This document shows, piece by piece, positions 24,108 through 37,061 of a stretch of 64,000 nt of DNA; within the stretch, counting starts at the first letter, position 1, and each line of letters starts with the position of its first letter. Position numbers and translations under genes: made by a program. Under the pieces are notes generated by a model that worked only from the letters and a program-made list of their open reading frames with translations, was not told where the DNA came from and searched no databases. This stretch comes from Pyrus communis (taxonomy: Eukaryota > Streptophyta > Magnoliopsida > Rosales > Rosaceae). The stretch is taken from positions 19,517,460-19,581,459 of the forward strand of contig NC_084819.1 in NCBI RefSeq assembly GCF_963583255.1. The letters are read 5' to 3'.

Positions 24108-25749
24108 TCAATTGTCGGAGAGCACGAATTTACTTATCTCATCCATCACGGTGTAGAAATGCTCATTATTCGGCAACAGGTAGAAACCAATTGTGGCCTG
24201 CTCAAGATACAGAAGTTTGATGTTTTTGCCAGCACTCTCGAGCCCTCTAGCGTAAGCCAATTGCCAGTCCTGAACAAGATCCAAACCAGCCACCACAACA
24301 AGGCTCTTCGGGAACTTGACAGCTTCGAGGCTTTGACCCCGGGGACCAAACGGGTTACATGCTGGATGGTCCCTATCTTCACCATCAGGGAGAAAAGCTC
24401 TCCAGTACCAGTCCCGGTCTTGGATGGTTACAAAGTATTTCCCATCCAATCGCAACTCGGATTCAGTCCGCTCCTGCCCACCAAACATAGGGTTGAGCAG
24501 TATATTTCCCAGTACATTGATTCCAGATTCTGCAGCTCTTAAAGCAACATTGTGTACAATGTTCCCGCCAGAGCTATCGCCAGCTAGATAGATATGAACG
24601 TTTGAGTCCCTTGTACTTTTAAGCCATGATCTAGAGTTCACCCACCTCAGGGCTGTCCATCCATCATCATAGGCACATGGATAGCGATTTTCAGGAGCCC
24701 TACGATAATTCACAGAGACCACTACAGCCTTGCAGATACCAACTAGTCGGCGACACAGAACATCATATATACCGCTGTTTGAAGAGGAGTGTGCAAAGCT
24801 TCCACCATGGAAGAAAATTATGACAGGAAGAATCTCTTGGCTCACCGCTCTCTCAGGATCAACAATGTTCAGCGGGGATAGATTAGCATTGTCCGGATGA
24901 TAGATTCGACTGAGCAGGCTAGTTTCGCGGTCAATGATGACATCAAACGAGACAACCCCATCAACAGGGTTAGTATTGGCTGGCACTTTCCGGTCAAGGA
25001 ATTCCGCCAAGTGGCGGTTGAAGGTCCCGTCAGGGCGGCGCAGAAGATTGTATGACAGCTTAAAATTGGAGATGAGGACCCATGTATTCAACGGAACCAC
25101 CATCTGTAAAAAGAGCGCATCCGATTCCATAAAATTTTTACATATGGCGATGTCTTATTCCAACATAACAACACAAACACAACTAAAATAAAAAACCGCA
25201 ACTAAAACCGGCCTCATCATATCTGGAAGAAAATGGTTTCTGCTACGATTCAAAGGGAACAGAAACATCAAAACCAACAAAAACATTCCCGTAAAGAAGT
25301 AGAATCGCAAACAAACCGGAAAAACACATGTTCATCCATACATTTTCTTAGAGCTGAAGCTTTCCCGTAACAAAACCACAACATTAAATCCATCAAACAA
25401 TCAAATCTCCAACCAAGAGCTTCTTGGCAAGAACATCTCCAAAACATGATGAACTCGAACAAGCATAACAAACCCAATAATCATATCCTTATCAAACATT
25501 AAAAACAGCTAAAAACCTCAACTCAAACAAGAACAATGTCTTCATCCCCAATGAACGAAACAAAACAAAAACAAATCAGCTTTTCAACAACAAAATCACA
25601 AACCAAAAACCGTATCCCAGATAACCCATTAAGATAAACTCCATCCAACATAAAAAAAACACAGAAAAAATCGAACTTCGAATCAGCAAAAACCAAAGAA
25701 AAGTTGTTACCCTGGATTCACTAACGTTGACTTCATTGCCCCCAGACAT
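24108..25749 (-). CDS. GID1C: Gibberellin receptor GID1 (GID1C-like)
   Basis: Two exons: 25711-25749 (13 codons, MSGGNEVNVSESR) and 24108-25103, separated by a 607-base intron, giving 344 residues, the usual GID1 length and intron position. The N-terminal lid MVVPLNTWVLISNFKLSYN is intact. The hormone-sensitive-lipase fold is shown by HGGS (112-115), GDSSGG (188-193, Ser190) and the Asp in GLDLVQDW (288). The third catalytic residue is Ile318 (EQATIGFY), where active esterases have His, so it should bind gibberellin rather than hydrolyse. The EQATIGFYLLPNN context resembles Arabidopsis GID1c more than GID1b. Known role: gibberellin-bound GID1 recruits DELLA repressors for SCF-mediated degradation, mainly in the nucleus. 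No lesion is seen. Confidence 0.96.
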
Positions 25750-26479
25750 GGAAACCGGGCTGAAGAATTTCCGCACCAAAATCTAAGCTTGAAGAAAACC
25801 CAACCCAGATCTTTCGAGAGCACAGAAAACCCACCCCACGAAACCTCACGTATTAACGCAGGAGCAGAAACTAAAAAGCAAAAGCCAGGCAGCCAAAAGG
25901 AGCAAGCAAAAGCACCTAACTTTGAATCTCTCTCCTGTTCTCTTCTCTCTCTACAAGATCGTACTCTCTTAACCCATTGGTCCCAGACAAAACAAGCCCC
26001 TAATCTCTAGGGGAAGCCTCTCGCTGCATTCATGTGATGCGATGACAAATCTCACTACTATAAAACGGAGCAATGGAGTGGTGCTTGTGTGGAGGGGGTG
26101 CAGGATAAGATCGGGGGCGTAAGTTAGCAGATCAATCGGGGTAAAGCACTAACGTGTGATGGGAGTTAAGAGGGGGCGCGCGAGAGAGAGGGCAAGGGGA
26201 CAAAGTGAGCGGCCGAAAGAAACACGGTTAGTGGAACCCACCTATCCAAAAGCAATTAAATTCGTTAATTAATTATTTTATTGGTAGTTTTCCTAATAAA
26301 TCTCATGGGACATTGTTGCAGACTAATTTTTATTCTTCGTGCGGAATCAAATACGACATGGGGCAACAACGTAATTTAGCCTTCCCGGTCAATGACTAAT
26401 TTTCCAACCTATGCTCGCTTTCTACTATTCATTTATTAGTAACTAATAAATTCAATTTTTTGTATTTAAGAATTCATTA
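25750..26479. promoter_or_regulatory. GID1 leader and promoter region
   Basis: This region lies upstream of the GID1 start on the minus strand. It includes a CT-rich tract (25925-25965) and a GAGA-rich stretch near 26185-26200. No certain TATA box was placed. No open frame of interest is present. Confidence 0.4.
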
Positions 26480-28720
26480 ATAACGCATATGTGAATATGA
26501 GTTACCCAAGTTGATTTGTTGTTAAGTGTAATTGTATAAACTGTCTGACTGTGTGAACAACGTTGAAAAAAGAAGAAAGCCAATTATATTCGAAATACTC
26601 AGCCAATCACATTTGAAATTCTCTTGTGGAGTGGCTCTCAAATGTACGTCACGGAAAACATGATGAAGACTCCCAAAACCTAATACAGCACATCGTCATA
26701 AAAATGTGCTCGCTCTCGCAGTCAAATTTAAATGTAGCTAAAATTTTTAATTAATTCATTTTTATTTTGGTATTTCAATTCATTAACAATGCAAATGTGA
26801 ATATGAGTTATACAAGTTGGTTATGTAAATGTAGGTTATGCAAGTTGGTTTGTCATTAAGTGTAACTCTATTAACTGTTTGACATGTCTAACGTAGATGA
26901 AAGTGAACTGTATTCGAGATTCCCCGCTAAATGTATGTCGTATAAAACATGTTGATGACTCCTATGAGGTGACGCGATCGTTTAGCACCTCGTCAAAGCA
27001 ATGTGATGCGCTTAAATTTAAATTTAGTTACCAACAACTTAGATGTAATTAGATTCATTAATTAATTCTTTTTTTTATTTAAGAGTTCATTGATAATGTA
27101 GATGTAAATGTGAGTTAGGCAAGTTATTCTCGCAAATGTGAGTTATGCAAGTTGGTTTATGTCGCTCTAAATATAGCTTGCTATTTAATTTGAGAAACAA
27201 GTCAGTCACAATGTAGTTTCTTTGAGTTAGTTGTCATATCGGCGAATTTGTAGTACTTATTCGTTTTCAATAATATTACTAGTTTTGTAGTGTAACTGTA
27301 TAAACTGTTTGACATGTGAACATTGTCGAATAAAGAAGGAGGTAAGCGTTTTGAGGATTCTTGCCAAAAAGGGCTTTCAAATATGCGACGTAGAAAACAT
27401 ATTGATGACTCTCAAGAGTTGACGCAATTGTCAGAGCAATATTCCCGCTTGCGCACTCAAATTTAAGTCCAATTACCGAAAAATTAGTATTTTTATTGTT
27501 AATTAATTCTTCTTTTTTGTATTTAAAATTTATTAATAACTAGCAATTGCACGCGTGCTATGCATGTTTTGAACAATTGAGGAGTTTTATTCTTGAAAAG
27601 AGAGATGAGGAGAATGTTTGTGAGAAATTAAAATTTCTATTAAATTGACCATGTAGTTTGACATATGCTTGATAATTAATATTGTTGTTTAATATACTAA
27701 GGCCAAAATTGGAAAAATAAGAACATAATTGAAATTTTATAAAAGGTGTTGACAAAGGTTATTTTCTTAATAATAGTATAGATGTATATATATGTACGTC
27801 TTAGGATTGAGAGATAAAGTTTTTAACACATTTATTTATTTATTTTTAACCTTTAAATCTATTCACATCTAACGATTATAAATAGAAATCAAGATGACTC
27901 ATCGAAACTCAATATTAAATGATATGGCCATACATGAAAATAAAAGTAAATTTCAACTAATAAAAATGTTTTGAGAAAGGTTAAAAGCATAAAATTGATA
28001 AATCTGTTTTTAAAAATTGGCGATGAGGGCTGGATGTGTTACCCCCTCCCTTTCGATTACAGTGTCTTTCTGATATTTCTCTTTCAGTTTTATTTTATTT
28101 CAATTTTATTTCTTATTGATTTTCTTATTAATTACAATTCCTTATTGGCACTATACCATTGGATGATAGAAAAACTTCCACACCATCTTTTTTTTATAGC
28201 CATTGAATGTTATGAAACCTAATGATTTAAAACAAGTGTAAGATATCTGGCAAAAACTTTGTTCCTTGGTCCTGACCCTATATATATGTGGAAGTGAATT
28301 AAGTATATTGCTTAAGCATTTGTGAGTTAGGCAAGTTGTTCATGCAAATGTGAATTAGACAAGTTGGTATATCGTTGCTTTACAAAAGAAGAAAAAAAAA
28401 ACCTTGGTTTGTCGTTGAGCACAACTGTATAAAATTCTTAACTTTGTGAACCATGTCGAACATAGACAAAAGCGAACTATATCCGGGATTCCCATGTGAA
28501 AAGGTTTTTGCTGGAGTTGATGACTCCAAAGAGCTGGTGACGTTGTCGTTTGGAGCTCGTCAAAGCAAGTAAGCCTGCTTCCGCACTCAAATTTAAATTC
28601 ATCTACCAATAAATTAGAGTATAATAAATTTCGTTAGGTAATTCATTTTATTGTACTTAAGAATTCATTGATAACACATGTCGATTATGTTAGAGTGCAA
28701 CTGTATATACTACATGATTT
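26480..28720. repeat. Diverged long tandem repeats, ~300-bp scale
   Basis: A phrase close to GAGTTATGCAAGTTGGTTTG, then TGTAACTGTATAAACTGTTTGACATGTG, then a GATTCCC...CAAATTTAAATTTAG block and TTAATTAATTC, recurs near 26499, 26803-26836, 27142-27290, 28325-28406 and (partly) 28690. Spacing is irregular, and unrelated AT-rich DNA at 27540-28300 interrupts it. It is an old, decayed tandem family without coding potential. Confidence 0.65.
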
Positions 28721-29057
28721 TGTGCTTTGCTAGTTAAATTTGACGAAACCATGCTAACCTCGAATTCTCGTGTGAAAAGAATCTCGTTAAGTAGGTTATG
28801 TGTTTGCACTTACACTCAGATTTTAAACTCAGCTACTGGTGAATTAGGTAATTTTTATTTTGATATTTCTTCTTCTTGTTCAATTAACTTCATTTGTCAG
28901 GATCGACTTGAGATGTCTTGATCTAAATTTATTATTGAATAGATTTTTTTGAACTCTTGCTTTTAGCCACGTTTTTCAACAAAAAAAATAGAGTAGATTA
29001 TCGATTTTTCAAAAACAAATCATCAATCAAAGAGGAGAAATGAGGAATTTAAAATTT
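28721..29057. other. Intergenic AT-rich DNA
   Basis: Nothing recognised beyond the tail of the diverged repeat family. Confidence 0.35.
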
Positions 29058-29205
29058 GGAACTTTAACGAAAACTTTTGGTACAGTTCACTTTAATAAAA
29101 AAATTATATTCTTACTCTAAAAAGTCAATCTTGGTATTATTCACTTATAATATTTTTTTATCATTTTCGCTAAACCTCAAGATTTTCAAGTCCTTTTCAT
29201 TTTAA
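29058..29205 (+). mobile_element. MITE family copy 1
   Basis: It begins GGAACTTTAACGAAAACTTT and ends near TTTTCATTTTA. It contains the family blocks GTACAGTTCACTTTAA, AAAAAGTCAATCTTGGTA and TCAAGTCCTTTTCAT. It aligns by eye with the copies at 31307, 32241, 36058 and 40709. Confidence 0.75.
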
Positions 29206-30649
29206 AATTTTGGATGGATGGGGCAATAAAAGCTTGAGGGCGTGCGTTGGAAGGTAGGGCACGTGAGGATAAACAGAATCCGTCCGAACACAAAGTACTA
29301 CTCTTTTGGCGGTGCCGAAATGACCCTTTTGTCTTCCTTTTTTGCTTTTATTTACGGCAATGTCATTGCGACATTTTATCCTACGTGTCAGTGGCTCAAT
29401 TGTAGAAATTATGACATAACTAGAATTGCAAAAACAAGAAAACAAATCATACGCAGTAATATAATTTTACACAAACTAAATTTTAACTTTTTTTTCCAAA
29501 CCTCACCAATATGCCATTGTAACATCTCTATTTTTTTTAATTTTTTATATTTATAGACGCATAGTATGTAAGTTTCTTTAATGATGAATTATAGTTGTGT
29601 CACGTAAATTGTTTTAACAACTTGACAGCAGGTGATTAATGAAATATAAGTTGAGTTTTAGAAAGTTCGGTGATACAATTTGAATATTAAGAAATTAATT
29701 GAGACTTAAGTTGAATTTCACAATGCTATAAAACCTATTTCATGCAAGAAAATATTCTCATGATCCACTTAACATTTTAGCGATGCTCTTAATTTTGATA
29801 CTTTCTTTTAATTGGCCTCATAAACTTCGAATTTGGTTGTTCACAAAAAAGAAAATATTGAATTTGATCTCATCTCTCAAATTGAGTGTTATTTTCATCC
29901 ATTTTATAAAACTTTATTTTATCAACAATTGTAATTTAATGAAATTCGAACTCATCTCTTCCCGATAATGTTTATAATTTTTTATTTTTGTTATACAAAA
30001 ACAAATTATTGTAGGTTGCTAGTGGATTGGCAATAAATTTTGTGCAAATTATATTTGTTGTAGACTTCTATTTGGAGAATAAAAGCAAAAGATGCTTCAC
30101 AATCACTTCTAAAAAAAGCAAATTCGTCGAAAAACAATTCACATAAAAATGCTTGTGACAATACTTAATTTGTAAACAAAAGCTCTTGATGTTTTTTTCC
30201 CCTTCCAAAATTGATTGGGACAATGTTTCACTTTCACATTTAGTCATTGTCATTAAGTCCATAAACAAGCTAACCTAAAGCTTACTTATTTATCAACCTC
30301 TTTTGCTTCTTCTATGCTTTCCAACTTTTTGAAAACAACACCTATGCTTTTGATCATGATTAGTCTTTGCATCCTTTTCATTTTAAACTTCTTTTGTTGT
30401 TGTTGTTGTTGTTTGGGTAATGTTCACTTTTGACATCACAACACGAATATTTATTCGTTCAGGTCGCGCGACATGTGAGATACGAACAACTGTTGCACAC
30501 GTGTCATACATGTTTTAATGCTCGGTAATCATATGAAAGATTCTTAAATCTCAATATAATTTCTCTTAAAGCGAAATATGATACATTAATTGCAATTGGG
30601 TGAATATTAAAGTAGATACACTTACAAGATGAACTCAAATATTTTCTTA
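29206..30649. other. Intergenic AT-rich DNA
   Basis: No gene is seen. A short GTT trinucleotide run lies at about 30393-30413. Small open frames here lack any signature. Confidence 0.4.
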
Positions 30650-30930
30650 GGCTTTTTAGCCAAAATGGTTCTTGAGTTTGTTCATCATCAATCATTTTGG
30701 TAATTCCATGAAAAATTTCCGTTAAATGAGGAGAAAATGACAAAAATACTCTCAATTTTTATCAAATCATTTTGACATGTTGTTTATTAAAATAAGGGTA
30801 TTTTTGTTATTTTGGTCGTTATTTAATAGAGATTTTTCACTGAATGACCAAAATGATTGACTGTAGTCAAACTCAGATACTAGTCCTATCACTTTCAAAT
30901 AAATTTAAGAACCAATTTGGCTAAAAAACC
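30650..30930. mobile_element. Foldback MITE-like element
   Basis: The left arm GCTTTTTAGCCAAAATGGTTCT pairs with AACCAATTTGGCTAAAAAAC on the right (about 30910-30930). Inside, CAATCATTTTGGTAATTCCATG pairs with a GAATGACCAAAATGATTG block near 30840-30865, and GACAAAAATAC pairs with GTATTTTTGTTATTTTGGTC. There is a short central loop and no coding capacity. Confidence 0.65.
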
Positions 30931-30990
30931 TATTTGCGTACAAGAAGTTACATGGAATATATGCTAGAATATTCATGAGAGAGCACCTAA

Positions 30991-31285
30991 TGTCACATCC
31001 CGGCCCAGGTCCCCACCACATCCCAGGTTCGACTCCACCGTAGCACGATATTGTCTGCTTTGGGCCCCTACCACACCCTCACGGTTTTGTTTTTGAGAAC
31101 TCACATGAGAACTTCCCAGTGGGTCACCCATCTTAGGGTTGCTCTCGCGCGCTACTCGCTTAACTTCGGAGTTCCTACAGAACCCGAAACTAGTGAGCTC
31201 CCAAAATGTCTTGTGCTAGGTAAAGATGAGAATATACATATAAGGCTTACATGATTCACTCCCCTGGGCGATGTGGGATGTTACA
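30991..31285 (-). mobile_element. Solo LTR of a Cassandra-type TRIM retrotransposon
   Basis: Read on the minus strand, the element starts TGTAACATCCCACATCGCCC and ends GGCCGGGATGTGACA, about 295 bases. Its middle (about 31107-31175) closely matches plant 5S rRNA: AACTCCGAAGTTAAGCG, then a GCGAGAG block, then GATGGGTGACCCACTGGGAAGT. A 5S-derived polymerase III promoter inside the LTR is the hallmark of Cassandra TRIMs. CCTAA (30986-30990) and ACTAA (31286-31290) flank it as a probable 5-bp target duplication with one change. No internal domain or second LTR is in the window, so it is a solo LTR left by LTR recombination. Confidence 0.88.
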
Positions 31286-31306
31286 ACTAATGTGCCATTA
31301 AAATTA

Positions 31307-31462
31307 AGGAAAACTAATAAAAAAAAGTTTGAAATTTTTTAGTTTTAACAAAAATGACAAAATAAATGATAAAATGAATAGTATCAAGATTGACTTTTTA
31401 GTGTAAAAATATAATTTTTAGTTAAAATAAGCAGTACTGGGAGCTTTTCATTAAAATTCCCT
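31307..31462 (-). mobile_element. MITE family copy 2
   Basis: This is the reverse-strand copy. It begins AGGAAAACTAATAAAAAAAA and contains TTGACTTTTTAGTGTAAAAA and CAGTACTGGGAGCTTTTCAT. It lies 22 bases from the Cassandra LTR. Confidence 0.8.
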
Positions 31463-31799
31463 TGAAATTATGCATGTGTTACTCCTTTCCTTTCCTTTCC
31501 TTTTGAAGTGGCAGTTTGGCTTAACTTTCATTGTGTTTCTCTCATGCAAGAAGCCATAAAAATCAAAAATATATTTCAAACACTATTTATCATCTCCCAC
31601 CGTCCTATCCTTGTTACCATAATTAGAAGTCCATATAAATTATATGGAATCACATCTAACTATTATGCGTTGTTTCTATTTGATGTGTGAAATAGTGAAA
31701 GTCAGTTTCCTTAAATTATATATAACACGTGCGAAGAGACTTTTCATTTTATTGTTCAAGTAGGGTATTGACATCTCCTTAATGGGGATACAAGAACGG

Positions 31800-32085
31800 C
31801 CATAGCGATCTCCTCCAGCACATCAAGATCCGATTGGTTATAAACATTGTAAGGTGCTACTCTTTGCGAGTCCCAGCATATCGTTAAATTATCAAGATCC
31901 GGTCGATCATGAACAGCGTAAGCTGCTGCTTTGCGAATTCCAGCATACCCTTAGAAAGAACGACTATGTATATGGAATGAGCCAAATGACGTCTCATCCT
32001 CAAGATCCCATTGGTCATGAATATAAGGTGCTGCTCTTCGCGAATCCCACCATACCCTTAGAAAGAACGACTTTATATATGTAAA
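31800..32085. repeat. Three diverged direct repeats, ~80-130 bp
   Basis: Phrases like CATCAAGATCCGATTGGTTA, TAAGGTGCTACTCTTTGCGA and TCCCAGCATACCCTTAGAAA recur three times, at about 31819, 31893 and 31999. Copies 2 and 3 share AGAAAGAACGACT. The origin is unknown. Confidence 0.7.
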
Positions 32086-32240
32086 CAGCCGAACCATGTC
32101 TTATCTAAATGTACTCATCCCAATAATTATGTAATGAGGTAGCAAGTTTGTTCTTTTATATATCTTGGATTCTTGATTATTGCAGGTAAAGTAGGAAAAA
32201 AAAAAAACTATCAAAAAAGCGGAAAAAATAAGAAGAAAAG

Positions 32241-32380
32241 AAAAATTCATAGTACTGTTCACATTAACGAAAAATCATATTTTCACATTTAAAATTAATC
32301 ATGATACTGTTCATTTTACCTTTTATTTTATTATATTCGTTAAAACTCAAAATTTTCAAACCATTTTCATTAGTTTTCTA
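32241..32380 (+). mobile_element. MITE family copy 3 (5' end degraded)
   Basis: It contains GTACTGTTCACATTAACGAA, AAAATTAATCATGATACTGT and TTTTCATTAGTTTTC. The first ~20 bases of the family consensus are not recognisable. Confidence 0.7.
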
Positions 32381-34720
32381 TAAAAAAAACAAAAAGAGGG
32401 AGAGGGTAGCAGTAGCACTAGTACTGTAGCAGGCATGAGGAAAGCAGGTGCATCATCATCTTGTAAGTTCTGGAGTCAGGGACTCAGTGGTCGTTGTCGA
32501 CGAAGCTCTCAGCATCAAACTTCTACTTTGGGTGGGGCTTTCACTATTATTGTTGTAGCCCACTGCCCCTTGGAGGCATTCGTGTAAGTGTTAGGTCAAC
32601 AATTTGGAACAGTTTTTGGATCCTTCTGCCTAACTCTTTTCACCTTTCCTTTCTCTTTTTCCTTCTACATCCTTCCATATCCCATCTCCAAAGCAAACCA
32701 AGGAACTTGCTAGTTGCCATCATCATCATCCCCCCAAGTCCCGGCTCTATTATAATATGTTTTGCATCCATCACGCGACGAGAAAGATACTAATTGCATT
32801 ATAACAACGTCAGGCGATAATAACTAATTAGTAACGTAAGAAGATCGCGTGTTAGAGATACGTTAAAAAAATAGTTACATGTTTGAAATAAATGAAGAGG
32901 ATTTAAACACGAGCCGCATTAGATTATAAAAGAGATTCATAACCACTAAGACAATCCAATAATGTACTTATATTTGTAATACGTAAACATCGTGATGTGA
33001 TATACTCTCGGTTACATGTTAAAATTAATATTAATGAAGGCATCTTTGTATAGTTATATATGTGTAATGTGTATGGTCCAAAATTCACCACCTAATCCCT
33101 CTCCTTTTTCCTTTATCTCTTTGTCCTGTTCTGCCGTTTTGGCTCTTCTTTTGCCACGTCCCTGTTCAACGAATTCATGGTCCCTCTCCTCCCCCAACCT
33201 TTCATTCATTTTGGGCCTAATAGGCCTCCCTTGTTGTGGGGCTGGACTCTGTACTAAAGGTGCTCACGAAATGGGCTTAGATTGGATAATTCTCTCTCTT
33301 TAGTTGGGGGAAGTCGGAGCAGGAGCCTGATAAGATCCAACCTCCGACCTGCCTTGGGTGTTCATAGAATTCCCGGCTAGTTCTATGGACACTCGAGAGA
33401 CAATTCTTGGTTGTTCACTGGCAATTTTTGTGTCATGTGCAGGAAGATTAAGATCTTGAACCCATCTTTTCATCATATATGCAAAAACGACGAGAGAAAT
33501 ATGTGACGATTATGCGAGGTTTCAACCTATTCACGCATTCCCATGTTTTAACTCACGCAACTGTTATTGAGCAACCAAGTTGAAATACTGTCACAGACTC
33601 ACAATAACATTTTCGTTGCACTAAAGTTTTTTTTTCCAATAAGGGAGCCTACATTGATGAGATCAATCAAACATTTCTTTTGTCAATTTTGAAGGTCCCA
33701 TCGATTTTTTTCCCTCCTCCCCTGAATCCAAAAGCAAACAGGAAAACGTGGTCGATGGATCTAATCAGATGCAGTACGATGTACAGTAAAAAATACGTCA
33801 TTACGTTACATCCTCACCTTTATTGCTTTTTATCTCATGTCTTCTCAGTTCCCACAGATCTGACTCATCCATCATGATTCAGGCAGCTGTAAGCGAATCA
33901 ACTCAAAAGATTCCCCGGAGTTAGGTTTCGTGGGCCCAACCCAAATGGTACTGGTACTGGTACTTCCCCGCGCGCTAGATCAAGTGGGCTGAGGGTTTAA
34001 CGGCCCAATAACAATATGACGCAAGCGTAAAGGCATAGGCCCTAAACAATCGCACCTGACCCGATGCAACAACGGCGTCGTTTCTTGCTTTTTTTTAATG
34101 AAGGGGAGTATTTTGCCGATTGTACCCTGCTTAACTTTTATTTCGATCATGTCCCCTTTAATTTTTAAGTAATGGTCATTTCCTCCCTTTCAAATTTATA
34201 CGTCCTCATATTTTATTTTTCAATATTTCATAAAAGAAAATTTTATATTACATTTAGAAAGAAAATAAAAATATCATTGAAACGACATGCATATTGTTTT
34301 TTTGGATGAAAAGTTGAATGAAATGCAAGTAAACATGCTATTTATGTTTGTTTGGCAAGAAAATTTGGGGAGTTGGGGGTGGGGGATGATATGGCAAAAT
34401 ACGAGAAATAACAAACACCAATTAAGCATTGACAAGTTGTTTTGAAAATTTTGATGAAACGTGAGAGAAAATGTTAGCGTGATCAATTGGTTATTTATGG
34501 GTTCTTTTTTGGAAATACTTTTATTTAGTGTTTCTTCCAAAAAACAATACTTAAAGTTCTTTTAGAATCCAAAATTAATTTCATCAAAAATAATTTTAGT
34601 CATTTTAAAAGTATTTCCAAATGAATCATATTAGTTCAAAGAAAAACAGGGCCTAATAAAGTTTTAAGGACCAAATCGACAGTATGCAAAACTTAGGTAG
34701 GGCAGGGGGGGGAATATGGC
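32381..34720. other. Intergenic, no convincing gene
   Basis: Short frames at 32494-32793 and 33016-33303 have no recognisable domain. A minus-strand frame at 34274-34540 is AT-biased and probably chance. GGCCCAAT-type motifs near 33970-34010 could belong to a promoter, but no linked coding region was found. Confidence 0.4.
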
Positions 34721-34728
34721 AAAATACA

Positions 34729-34885
34729 CCCGCGAAAGAAAAAGCCCGCGAAAGGAGAAAGCCTTAGCGGTGGACAGTGAAGAACAAATATTTCTTTCCC
34801 GCGAATTTCCACACTGGGTGCCTTGCTGGCGATCCGTGCGCCTACCCTCTCGCCCAATCAGATCACACCGTCGCGTCCTATAATT
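34729..34885 (+). promoter_or_regulatory. H2A.X promoter with E2F-like sites, CCAAT and TATA
   Basis: Three E2F-consensus-like elements are seen: CCGCGAAA at 34730-34737, CCGCGAAA at 34746-34753 and TTTCCCGCG at 34795-34803. A CCAAT box lies at 34854-34858 and a TATAATT at 34879-34885, about 140 bases before the ATG. GATCCGTG near 34830 is one base off the reversed plant histone octamer. E2F control of S-phase histone genes is established; its operation here is inferred from motifs. Confidence 0.6.
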
Positions 34886-34978
34886 CCCTATCCCCACTCA
34901 CATTTCATTTTCACAAGCACTCCTCTGTCTCGCGCATACTTCTCTGTCGCCAAAGATTCGATCTTTTTCTAGGGTTAG

Positions 34979-35907
<929 letters not shown>

Positions 35908-36057
35908 CTCTCTCTTTTGCGGTGTAGCGACGTTGATTAGTCACCGCAGTTGTATAATATCATGGTTTTCGTTTTGCTGTTTTTAGTCGACCTTGTGATG
36001 TTTAGTGCTTGTAATTTCTATGATATAATGAAATGGTTATGTTAATCTTTTGATTAA

Positions 36058-36211
36058 AAGAAAATTAATGAAAATGATTTGAAAATTTTAAGTTTTAACG
36101 ATAAAAACAAAATAAAAAGTAAAGTGAATAATATCACAATTAATTTTTTAATGTAAAAATACGATTTTTTGTTAAAGTAAATAATATTAATTTTTTTTTT
36201 GTTAAAGTTCT
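36058..36211 (-). mobile_element. MITE family copy 4
   Basis: This reverse-strand copy begins AAGAAAATTAATGAAAATGA, contains AGTTTTAACGATAAAAACAA and ends GTTAAAGTTCT. It sits in the 3' flank of H2A.X, about 150 bases past the stop. Confidence 0.75.
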
Positions 36212-37061
36212 CTTTGATCAATTGAATCCACATTAGTTTCTTTGATCACTTTTAAGATTTGTATGAAATACTTCAAAATATAATTTAAAATATTTTTGGA
36301 ATTGATTTTTTTCTAAAAATTTAAGTAGATATTAAAAATACAATTAAGATAGTGTTTTTTTTCCAAAAAATATTTAAAATGTTTTTTTAATTTAAAATCA
36401 ATTTCACTACAAGAGTTTTAATTATTTTAAAATCATTTTTAGACGAGTTTTGAGTTCAAGGTGTTGCCTTGGTGTTTTGCTTATATATTCATCCCTAGTT
36501 TAAATATAAATCCAACCTCTTGATATAATATAAATGTGATATAAAAAATATGATAAATTTATTATTAAATATAATTATGATAAATAAGAATACTATAAAT
36601 TAAAAATTTATAAATACACAGTTTACAACTCAATATTTTCATTATTCTATAAATTAAAAATTAAGTTTACTTTGTGCCAAAGTTGAGGATATGTTGATGT
36701 ATATATGACTACATTATGTCATGTGATTTTAGGCATTCACACAGAGATGTATTCTTGGTGATTCCTAATATTTCTCACGTAATAAGTGCGACATTCACAT
36801 GAAGATATATCAAACACTCGAGATTTCACTCAGATCTCGACTCTTTGACATATTGAATAAAATACAAGCAAACATTATAAATTGATCCATGCCTATGAAC
36901 TAGGAACTGCAATAATTATCAACTAAAACCACAATATTTTTCAGATTTATTAGGAAGATAACATGGATTATCCATTTTGTGTGGCTCAAAAGAGTTGAAA
37001 CAAGTTGTAAGAAATAGCCCTTATTTTCATTGGTTCAGAGGCTTTTATGCATTTTCTTTAG
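36212..37061. other. AT-rich intergenic DNA
   Basis: No gene is seen. It is the spacer between H2A.X and the HEAGH-motif gene, very AT-rich at 36240-36660. The last part is the promoter and leader of the next gene. Confidence 0.4.

Noticed and set aside
24159..24542. 127-codon plus-strand frame across GID1
   Set aside because: It is antisense to a well-conserved GID1 exon, so a shadow.
6577..25749. Functional link between the AHP (cytokinin) and GID1 (gibberellin) genes
   Set aside because: They are far apart, on opposite strands, with unrelated genes and repeats between. Proximity is most simply chance.
31107..31175. A genuine 5S rRNA gene
   Set aside because: Only the central and 3' part matches 5S rRNA, with changes and an insertion, and it is embedded in LTR sequence. 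It is the Cassandra LTR.
32460..32600. Possible coding remnant (DSVVVVDEALSIKLLLWVG)
   Set aside because: The frame closes soon after and no family could be named, so it is not annotated.
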